DNA of 5,719 nucleotides from JAHHLP01 sp041609895 (GTDB lineage Bacteria; Bacteroidota; Rhodothermia; Rhodothermales; JABDKH01): positions 1-5,719 of the forward strand of contig JBFIPX010000206.1 in assembly GCA_041609895.1 (NCBI GenBank). The letters are read 5' to 3'. Under the pieces are notes generated by a model. That model was not told the origin of the DNA, did not search any database, and was given only the letters and a program-made list of their open reading frames with translations. Shown here piece by piece: positions 1-5,223 of the stretch. Positions within the stretch are counted from its first letter, which is position 1; each line of letters starts with the position of its first letter. The position numbers and the translations under genes were made by a program.

Positions 1-240
1 AAGATCAACGACCTGCTCGTAGTCCTCATAGAACTCGATCTCGAGGTCGGCGAGCGCCTCCTTCCAGAACCATTCTATATCCGAGACGGACCGCTCGTAC
101 AGCTCATCGTAGGACGAGATGTTGAGCTTTGTCATGAATGACGAGAGATTGCTCGCCTCGATCCAGTCTGCGTTGGGCTTCCACGCGATTTCCTGGCCGA
201 AAGGGAACTGGTCATCGATTCCGCGATTCGCTTGAGACAT
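1..240 (-). CDS. Acyl-CoA synthetase N-terminus, acetyl-/acetoacetyl-CoA synthetase type (3' end outside window)
   Basis: Eighty N-terminal codons are visible, from an ATG at 238-240 and open to the left edge. The translation contains W-K-P near residue 20, then a SNL..FM segment, YDELYERSV and DIEWFWKEAL. These match the N-terminal cap (ACAS_N) of the AMP-forming acetyl-CoA, propionyl-CoA and acetoacetyl-CoA synthetases, which activate a carboxylate with ATP and CoA in the cytoplasm. The adenylation core that sets substrate choice lies outside the window, so the substrate is not readable. The SNL..FM wording and an 'IEFYEDYEQVVDL' type segment feel closer to acetoacetyl-CoA synthetase-like members than to classical AcsA; this is an impression only. 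Tyrosine degradation genes 0.7 kb away release acetoacetate, which makes an acetoacetate ligase attractive but unproven. The gene is divergent from msrB across 150 bp. No Shine-Dalgarno site is obvious. Confidence 0.8.
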   Translation of the reverse strand, partial: MSQANRGIDDQFPFGQEIAWKPNADWIEASNLSSFMTKLNISSYDELYERSVSDIEWFWKEALADLEIEFYEDYEQVVDL

Positions 241-390
241 TGCGGCTGGCTATTGTGTGGTCGGAACTGGGGTTAGGGAATCGAGACGTAAGTTGCGACA
301 GAGACCTATGTTTGCCCGGTCGTTCAAGGTATGCAGGGGTTGCCGGCAGTACGACGAGAGGACGACGGCATCAATATTACTGGTGAAATA
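241..390. promoter_or_regulatory. Divergent intergenic region between the acyl-CoA synthetase and msrB
   Basis: These 150 bp must hold the start signals for both flanking genes, which point away from each other. An ORF frame upstream of msrB does run into it, but those codons do not resemble MsrB and no other gene is supported. The only recognisable element is the TAnnTTTG match described separately. I saw no convincing operator-like palindrome. Confidence 0.5.
307..314 (+). promoter_or_regulatory. Candidate Bacteroidota -7 promoter element (TATGTTTG) for msrB
   Basis: The sequence TATGTTTG matches all six fixed positions of the Bacteroidota housekeeping-sigma element TAnnTTTG. It would place the transcription start near 320, about 70 nt before the msrB ATG. 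The upstream -33 element (TTTG) is only weakly matched, by TTAG at 283-286 with a 20-nt spacer. A match by chance in a region this size is possible, so the call is tentative. Confidence 0.35.
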
Positions 391-831
391 ATGGAAGACA
401 AAACGAAGGAATCGCAGGATGAACTTCGGCGCCGGCTTTCTCCGGAGCAGTTCAAGGTCACACAGCAGAAAGGGACTGAGCGCGCCTTCACTGGCAGATA
501 CAACGACCATCATGAGGATGGCATGTACAAATGTGTTGTATGCGGTCAGATGCTGTTTGACTCGGAAACGAAGTACGAGTCCGGCTCGGGCTGGCCGAGC
601 TTCTACAAGGCCATAGACGATACCAGTGTTGGCATGGAGGAGGACCGGAGTCTTGGGATGCGACGTACCGAGGTGGTCTGCTCCTCGTGCGAAGCACACC
701 TCGGCCATGTGTTTCCGGATGGTCCACAACCCACCGGCATGCGCTTCTGTATCAATTCCGCTTCGCTCGACTTTGAGCCCCGTTCATCCGAAGAACGCCC
801 GGATAGCGACGGCGAATCGCAACGTAGCTGA
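391..831 (+). CDS. msrB: Peptide-methionine (R)-S-oxide reductase MsrB, single-cysteine type
   Basis: This 146-residue cytoplasmic protein reduces methionine-R-sulfoxide in oxidised proteins or as the free amino acid. The whole SelR/MsrB domain is present. It has two zinc CXXC pairs (C48/C51 and C97/C100), the GWPSF substrate-pocket motif (67-71), HLGHVF (103-108), PDGP (109-112) and the catalytic cysteine C120 in RFCINSASLDF. The length is normal for stand-alone MsrB. The family's usual resolving cysteine, in SGCGWPSF, is serine here (S66). The only cysteines are the four zinc ligands and C120, so recycling must differ from the classical intramolecular disulfide route. The start was placed at 391 because it is preceded by GGTGA four bases upstream and begins a typical MsrB N-terminus; the in-frame ATG at 331 would add 20 residues unlike the family. 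The last ~16 residues are a polar, charged tail. It converges on hmgA, with 103 bp between the stops. Confidence 0.96.
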   Translation: MEDKTKESQDELRRRLSPEQFKVTQQKGTERAFTGRYNDHHEDGMYKCVVCGQMLFDSETKYESGSGWPSFYKAIDDTSVGMEEDRSLGMRRTEVVCSSCEAHLGHVFPDGPQPTGMRFCINSASLDFEPRSSEERPDSDGESQRS

Positions 832-843
832 ATTGTAGAAACA

Positions 844-929
844 CCAGTTCTGATCGGACGAAGGACTGGAATCCGAGCGAGTCGCAGGAACCTACGTTGT
901 TCGCGCGCCGCTGACCCAAGCCGACGCGC
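844..929. terminator. Weak stem-loops between convergent msrB and hmgA
   Basis: Two modest inverted repeats lie in the 103-bp gap between the converging stops. Bases 844-850 pair with 863-869 (7 bp including one G-T wobble, 12-nt loop). Bases 903-910 pair with 922-929 (7 bp around one mismatch, 11-nt loop, GC-rich). Neither is followed by a T-tract on either strand, so these are not textbook intrinsic terminators. Position between two convergent genes is the main argument for a role. Confidence 0.25.
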
Positions 930-934
930 TTACG

Positions 935-2125
935 TCATCTGCCGTTACTAGGAACGGCTTCGTGCGCTTCCGGCCGCCATGAGAATGCATACTCTTTGTC
1001 TTCAGCCGCTTCGGCGGTTCGAGTCATGTTGAGCGGCCGAAACGTGTCTACCATCACCGCCAGTTCCTCGGTGGCGTCCTTGCCGATTGATGCCTCCACA
1101 GTGCCGGGATGCGGACCGTGGGCAATGCCTCCGGGGTGCAGCGTAAATGAACCCCTGTCAATACCCTTGCGGCTCATGAAATTCCCTTCCACATAATACA
1201 GCACCTCGTCCGAGTCGATGTTCGAGTGGTTGTACGGAGCGGGAATCGCGTCAGGGTGGTAGTCATACTTTCGAGGCACGAACGAACAGATCACGAAATT
1301 GCGGCCGGCAAAGGTCTGGTGTACCGGGGGTGGCTGATGGATGCGGCCTGTAATGGGCTCGAAGTCATATATCGAAAACGTGTAAGGATACATATAGCCG
1401 TCCCAGCCGACATAGTCGAACGGGTGATACCGATAGTAGAGCCGATGAAGAGCACCGTTTTTGGCGATTCGCACGTCAAACTCTCCCTCTTCGTCGTACG
1501 TAATAAGTTCGGAGGGCGGGCGGATGTCGCGTTCGCAATACGGGCTGTGCTCGAGCAGCTGCCCAAACTCGTTACGGTACCTCCGCGGGAAGCGAACCTC
1601 CGAAAAACTCTCGATGAGCAAAAGACGCGGCCTTGTCTCGCCTTCAAATTTCCATCGGTGCGTAATAGTCCGCGGAACGTGAACATAGTCACCCTTCTTG
1701 AATTCGAGCCGGCCAAACGGGCTCTCGAGTACGCCCTCACCCTCATGCACAAAGACGATCTCATCGGCTACCGCATTCCGGAAGAAGTAGTCCATCTGCT
1801 CCGTCGGACTGCATACGGCAAGCCTTACGTCACTATTGCCCATCACATATCGACGGCTCGCGAGGTAATCGCCTTCCGATGCCACGTCGAAGCCCCGAAT
1901 ATGCCGGTGTCGTAGATGATAATCATCTGCGTAGTCGATGCGGTGGGGGATCGGTGGTTCGATGCGTTCGACCACGGTGGGTGGATGAAGGTGATATGCT
2001 ATCGAGGATATCCCGCTGAAGCCCTCAGCCCCGATCACCTCCTCGGCGTACAACTGACCATCAGGTCGCCTGAACTGGGTGTGGCGTTTTGCCGGTACCT
2101 TTCCGAGCCTGAAATAGTGTGGCAT
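935..2125 (-). CDS. hmgA: Homogentisate 1,2-dioxygenase, short bacterial form
   Basis: This is a predicted Fe(II) dioxygenase of the cupin-like HGD family. It opens the ring of homogentisate to maleylacetoacetate in tyrosine/phenylalanine catabolism in the cytoplasm. The 396-residue product starts with the family signature KRHTQFR.PDGQLYAEE (13-29), then GFSG and HLHPPT. The C-terminal half carries PFDYVGWDG (235-243) and the iron-binding region. By motif alignment with human HGD from memory, the ligands are H300 and E307 in HSNIDSDE and H336 in AHGPHPG, with H330 as the neighbouring active-site histidine. It is shorter than the roughly 430-445-residue classical enzymes, and its H-to-E spacing is one residue longer than in human HGD. 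The start is the ATG at 2123-2125: GAGG on the minus strand lies seven bases upstream, and the adjacent in-frame TTG is worse placed. It lies 21 nt after hpd and is almost certainly co-transcribed with it. Another aromatic-ring dioxygenase of the same fold is a less likely alternative. Confidence 0.88.
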   Translation of the reverse strand: MPHYFRLGKVPAKRHTQFRRPDGQLYAEEVIGAEGFSGISSIAYHLHPPTVVERIEPPIPHRIDYADDYHLRHRHIRGFDVASEGDYLASRRYVMGNSDVRLAVCSPTEQMDYFFRNAVADEIVFVHEGEGVLESPFGRLEFKKGDYVHVPRTITHRWKFEGETRPRLLLIESFSEVRFPRRYRNEFGQLLEHSPYCERDIRPPSELITYDEEGEFDVRIAKNGALHRLYYRYHPFDYVGWDGYMYPYTFSIYDFEPITGRIHQPPPVHQTFAGRNFVICSFVPRKYDYHPDAIPAPYNHSNIDSDEVLYYVEGNFMSRKGIDRGSFTLHPGGIAHGPHPGTVEASIGKDATEELAVMVDTFRPLNMTRTAEAAEDKEYAFSWRPEAHEAVPSNGR

Positions 2126-2132
2126 CAACTTG

Positions 2133-2136
2133 CCTC
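2133..2136 (-). promoter_or_regulatory. Ribosome binding site of hmgA
   Basis: The minus strand reads GAGG here, with a seven-base spacer to the ATG at 2123-2125. Spacing to the alternative TTG one codon earlier would be only four bases, so this site supports the ATG. It lies in the 21-nt gap after the hpd stop codon, which suits translation from a shared message. Confidence 0.5.
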
Positions 2137-2146
2137 GTAATATTTC

Positions 2147-3283
2147 TTAAAGCGTTCCCCTTAGTTCCTGCTCTCGTTCGATCGCTTCGAACAGGGCCTT
2201 GAAGTTACCCTTGCCAAATGATCGTGCACCCTTCCGCTGGATGATCTCGTAAAACACGGTGGGCCGGTCTTGTACAGGCTTGGTAAAGATCTGCAAGAGG
2301 TAGCCTTCGTCATCACGGTCCACAAGTATTCCGAGCTCCTTGAGGGAGTCGATGTCCTCATCGATCTTCCCGACACGCTCCTGAAGTGTGTCATAGTAGG
2401 TCGTTGGTACGTGCAGAAACTCGACGCCACGCCGACGTAGTTCGGACACGGTGTGCACGACGTTGTCGGTGGCCATGGCGACGTGCTGGACACCCGGGCC
2501 CCCGTAGAAATCCAGGTATTCCTCTATCTGACTTTTCTTTCGACCTTCAGCTGGCTCGTTGATCGGGAATTTGATCCGTTCGTTACCATTCGACATGACC
2601 TTCGACATCAGCGCCGTATAGTCAGTAGATATGTCCTTGTCGTCGAACGACACGAGCTGCTTGAAACCCATTACGTCGGCATAGAACCTGACATACTTGT
2701 TCATGTCACCAAGGTCGACGTTGCCGACGCAGTGATCGACGTACTTGAGTCCTATCGGGTCCGCTTTCCAATACGGGTTGTTCCACGGACGGAAGCCGGG
2801 CATGAACAGCCCGTTATAGTTTCTTCGCTCGACGAATGTATGAACGGTATCGCCATAAGTTGAGATCGACGCCCGGACGATCTCACCGTGCTCATCCGTC
2901 AAGACGACAGGCTCACTTACGGCCTGTGCGCCACGGCGCACGGTCTCCTCAAAAGAGTAGCGTGCGTCGTCTACCCAGAGTGCGATGTCGCGAACGCCGT
3001 CGCCATGCAGACGAACGTGCTCCGCAATCGGCGATTCTCCCGACATGGCACCGGTGAGCACAAACCGGATCTTGTCCTGCTGCAGCAGAAAGCTGGTGCG
3101 GTCTCGCTGTCCCGTTTCAAGGCCGGCATATCCGACGACCTCAAACCCAAAAGCAGATTGGTAGTAGTGTGCGGCCTGACGGGCGTTGCCAACGTAAAAC
3201 TCGACGTAGTCCGTGCCGTTAATCGGCAGAAAGTCCTCGGCCTCCGCAAGTCCTGACGCGGGAAGGAGGGATGATTCAGGCAT
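2147..3283 (-). CDS. hpd: 4-Hydroxyphenylpyruvate dioxygenase
   Basis: This is an Fe(II)-dependent enzyme that converts 4-hydroxyphenylpyruvate and O2 to homogentisate and CO2, the second step of tyrosine degradation, in the cytoplasm. The 378-residue product has the two-domain vicinal-oxygen-chelate layout: an N-terminal half starting NGTDYVEFYVGN (22-33) and a catalytic C-terminal half. The iron ligands are visible as H184 in KYVDHCVGN, H267 in GPGVQHVAM and E346 in RPTVFYEIIQRKG. The C-terminal GNFKALFEAIEREQ closing helix is intact. Length and ligand spacing fit bacterial HPPDs. The ATG at 3281-3283 was chosen because it gives a family-like N-terminus. An in-frame TTG at 3356-3358 would add 25 unrelated residues and overlaps a promoter-like TATAAT. 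No Shine-Dalgarno is seen before the ATG. It is the first gene of the hpd-hmgA unit, with hmgA beginning 21 nt after its stop. Confidence 0.96.
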   Translation of the reverse strand: MPESSLLPASGLAEAEDFLPINGTDYVEFYVGNARQAAHYYQSAFGFEVVGYAGLETGQRDRTSFLLQQDKIRFVLTGAMSGESPIAEHVRLHGDGVRDIALWVDDARYSFEETVRRGAQAVSEPVVLTDEHGEIVRASISTYGDTVHTFVERRNYNGLFMPGFRPWNNPYWKADPIGLKYVDHCVGNVDLGDMNKYVRFYADVMGFKQLVSFDDKDISTDYTALMSKVMSNGNERIKFPINEPAEGRKKSQIEEYLDFYGGPGVQHVAMATDNVVHTVSELRRRGVEFLHVPTTYYDTLQERVGKIDEDIDSLKELGILVDRDDEGYLLQIFTKPVQDRPTVFYEIIQRKGARSFGKGNFKALFEAIEREQELRGTL

Positions 3284-3355
3284 TGGGTTGTGAAGTGTGG
3301 TGAGTGGGAGTTGATCTCCGCAAAAAAAGCGCTTTTCCGATGAAAAAACGTATGT

Positions 3356-3363
3356 CAATTATA
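3356..3363 (-). promoter_or_regulatory. Candidate promoter core (TATAATTG) for hpd-hmgA
   Basis: Read on the minus strand, 3363 to 3356 spells TATAATTG. It is a perfect sigma70-type TATAAT and matches five of six fixed positions of the Bacteroidota TAnnTTTG element. Transcription would begin near 3350, giving a leader of roughly 65-70 nt before the hpd ATG. No good upstream hexamer is present at the expected distance, so this rests on the core element and position alone. Confidence 0.35.
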
Positions 3364-3426
3364 GAAAATTAGACTGTTTCGGATGCGCGTCGTTCCCGCC
3401 GTGGTGGTCTTGGCTACATTCGTGTC

Positions 3427-3444
3427 CGGGCACGATGATGCCCG
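3427..3444 (+). repeat. Perfect 6-bp inverted repeat upstream of the NUDIX gene
   Basis: The sequence CGGGCACGATGATGCCCG has perfectly complementary 6-bp arms (3427-3432 and 3439-3444) around a 6-base loop. It lies 34 bases before the NUDIX start codon. It could be a regulator binding site or a small leader hairpin. Six-bp arms are not rare by chance, so the function is unproven. Confidence 0.3.
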
Positions 3445-3477
3445 ATTGCCCTCGCCATATCTCTACTGCGTACCGTC

Positions 3478-4035
3478 ATGAACTCGCCCATCAAGCCCTG
3501 GACAGTACTCGAAAGTCGCTACATCCTCCGACGAAAATGGATGGACGTCCGCGAAGATCGCGTCCGACTTCCAGGTGGGGCCGTGATTGACGAATTCCAC
3601 GTGCTGGAGTACCCGGATTGGGTCTGTGTGATTCCTGTGACGGACGACGGCCGCGTCGTTCTCATCGATCAGTATCGACACGCCATCCAGCGGGTATGCC
3701 TCGAGCTACCGGCGGGCGTCATCGATGCCGGAGAGACTGTTCTGGAAGCCGCGAAGAGAGAACTCGCCGAGGAAACAGGCTATTTCGCCCGTGAGTGGAT
3801 TACAATCGGTCGTTGCTCGCCAGAACCCAGCAGGCATTCAAATCGCGCGTACTACCTTTTGGCGAGAAATGCATATCGCTCGACAGCGCCTTCTCCCGAA
3901 GAAAGTGAGAACGTGCACGTGCGCCTCGAAGCCGTATCATCGTTGCCGGAGTTGATCGAGCGAGAGGAGATCGTTCACGGCGTTCATGTCGCGGCGATTC
4001 TGACAGCGGTGCTCAAGGGCGAGTTAGCGTTTTGA
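3478..4035 (+). CDS. NUDIX hydrolase, ADP-ribose pyrophosphatase-like
   Basis: This 185-residue cytoplasmic protein is predicted to hydrolyse a nucleoside diphosphate linked to another moiety, most likely ADP-ribose to AMP and ribose 5-phosphate. The NUDIX box GX5EX7REUXEEXGU is complete at 80-102 (G80, E86, R94-E95, E98-E99, G101), so the Mg-binding glutamates are intact. The preceding strands (WTVLESRYI, DEFHVLEYPDWVCVIPV, VLIDQYRHA) and the LELPAG lead-in are typical of the ADP-ribose pyrophosphatase subfamily. Prolines 115 and 117 sit about where that subfamily has a conserved proline beyond the box. The substrate assignment is inference, because other sugar nucleotides or GDP-mannose-like substrates occur in related proteins. 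The ATG at 3478 gives a family-like N-terminus, and no Shine-Dalgarno site is evident. The gene is divergent from hpd and is followed after 72 nt by the lipoprotein gene on the same strand, so co-transcription is possible. Confidence 0.9.
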   Translation: MNSPIKPWTVLESRYILRRKWMDVREDRVRLPGGAVIDEFHVLEYPDWVCVIPVTDDGRVVLIDQYRHAIQRVCLELPAGVIDAGETVLEAAKRELAEETGYFAREWITIGRCSPEPSRHSNRAYYLLARNAYRSTAPSPEESENVHVRLEAVSSLPELIEREEIVHGVHVAAILTAVLKGELAF

Positions 4036-4107
4036 CCACGGTAGCGCAACAACGGGGCTTGAGAATCGTTTCGCGGAATAGAGCATCGTCCCCACCCTCA
4101 GTTCTGT

Positions 4108-5223
4108 ATGCGCTTCGCATTTTTTCTCGTTCCTGGCCTGCTGTGGCTGCTGGGCTGTCAGACCGGCAATCGCTACGCTGTTTCAGAACTGGATTTGGTT
4201 CGCTCGGGCTGGGACTCGATAACAGTGGCCGTGTCGTTCAAGGAGGTTGGGCTGATGTCCAGCGTGCCTGCGGTTCCAGCCTCGCCTCCAACGATCATGC
4301 TTTTGAATTCAGATTTCGACACGCTGTATGTAGGGCATGAAACGTCCTTCGCAGTTCCGGACCGATCCCTCGGCAATGCCGAGGCCATGCTCGTCGAGGT
4401 TTGCGGCAAGCTCGACAACGGCGATGTGTGCGAGCAGGAGGGATTTCTGGCGTCGCCCAAACGCGTTTCGGTAGACCACTCGATAGACTACCCACAGGAC
4501 GGTGACATCGAGCGAGGCAGGTTCAATCTCGAATTTGTCGTCGAGCGCAGGGAGTGGGATGGTGAGTCTTGGGAAGAAATTGACCGCGGCCAAAGTGTGA
4601 CAGGTTTCTTGCACGCCTTTGTAGATGGTCACGAGGATGAGGGAGTGAAAATCCCCTTTCCACATCGCTCGGGAAGGTTCAACCTGGCGCGCCTCGACAA
4701 CTATCGGGATTTCCGCTACTACCTGCGTTCGAAGCTCCTTGAAGAAAACGAGGCGCGAATCAACTTTGAAGTGATCGGCGGACTGCGAGGGGAGGAGGTG
4801 CGTCTTGCGGCGGCTCAGAAGGTCGTCAAGAAAAAAGCCCGGGAGATCCGTGAACTTGAGGCAGGGTACTTCGTCGAGCAGGCGGCAGGTCGTGTTCTGG
4901 AGCGACTAACTTCCTTTTTCGGGCCAAGTCGGACGTACGTCTATCTTGACTCGTGGCAGTTCATCGAGGGCGAGCGGCGCTACACCGTCGAAATTGAGCT
5001 CACGTGGAGCAGCTCATTCTTCCGGCAGCGCTGGCATCGGATAAGTGGTACGCTTCAGGTCGACGAGGATGGCCGGAACGCCGCCTTCCACCGGAGCCGC
5101 GCAAACGATTCAGGACGGAGTCGTTGGGAGGAGCGAGTCGATGGAAACGTGCTTCAACTTGGCACGCTCGAACCAAGACCTGCGGACGACACCTCATTTT
5201 CACTCAGTGAGCCTGACCCCTAG
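4108..5223 (+). CDS. Predicted lipoprotein of unknown function
   Basis: I do not recognise this 371-residue protein. It starts with a short lipoprotein signal peptide: MR, a hydrophobic run from residue 3, and a lipobox LLGC ending at C17. Lipid attachment at C17 and export to the cell envelope are therefore predicted; Q at +2 would allow outer-membrane sorting. Residues about 25-225 look beta-rich and contain two further cysteines (C99 and C108, in VCGKLDNGDVC) that could form a disulfide in the periplasm. Residues about 229-270 are rich in A, K, E and R and probably helical. A second beta-type segment at about 276-320 (YVYLDSWQF, YTVEIELTW, SGTLQVDEDG) follows, then a polar acidic tail. No catalytic motif was identified. 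The start codon gives the signal peptide, so it is probably right although no Shine-Dalgarno is visible. Its last 24 bp overlap the end of the convergent TonB-domain gene. Confidence 0.75.
   Translation: MRFAFFLVPGLLWLLGCQTGNRYAVSELDLVRSGWDSITVAVSFKEVGLMSSVPAVPASPPTIMLLNSDFDTLYVGHETSFAVPDRSLGNAEAMLVEVCGKLDNGDVCEQEGFLASPKRVSVDHSIDYPQDGDIERGRFNLEFVVERREWDGESWEEIDRGQSVTGFLHAFVDGHEDEGVKIPFPHRSGRFNLARLDNYRDFRYYLRSKLLEENEARINFEVIGGLRGEEVRLAAAQKVVKKKAREIRELEAGYFVEQAAGRVLERLTSFFGPSRTYVYLDSWQFIEGERRYTVEIELTWSSSFFRQRWHRISGTLQVDEDGRNAAFHRSRANDSGRSRWEERVDGNVLQLGTLEPRPADDTSFSLSEPDP

Larger units (their letters stand above)
3284..3477. promoter_or_regulatory. Divergent intergenic region between hpd and the NUDIX gene
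   Basis: These 194 bp separate two outward-facing genes and must carry both promoters. The minus strand holds a TATAATTG element (separate entry). The plus strand holds a perfect hairpin/palindrome (separate entry) and a one-mismatch TAnnTTTG match, TACATTCG at 3415-3422, possibly for the NUDIX gene. No small gene is supported. Confidence 0.5.

Noticed and set aside
331..390. Upstream ATG extension of msrB
   Set aside because: The 20 extra residues do not resemble MsrB N-termini, and the ATG at 391 has a nearby GGTGA. The extension also follows immediately after the candidate promoter element.
250..729. 159-codon open frame on the minus strand across msrB
   Set aside because: It is antisense to the unmistakable MsrB motifs and has no recognisable domain. 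The long frame is explained by codon bias of msrB.
1226..1915. 229-codon open frame on the plus strand
   Set aside because: It lies wholly inside hmgA on the opposite strand, and its translation resembles no family I know. The minus-strand protein has clear HGD motifs, so this is a shadow frame.
2453..3256. Plus-strand open frames of 73-136 codons
   Set aside because: All are antisense to hpd, whose iron ligands and family motifs are intact. None has a plausible domain.
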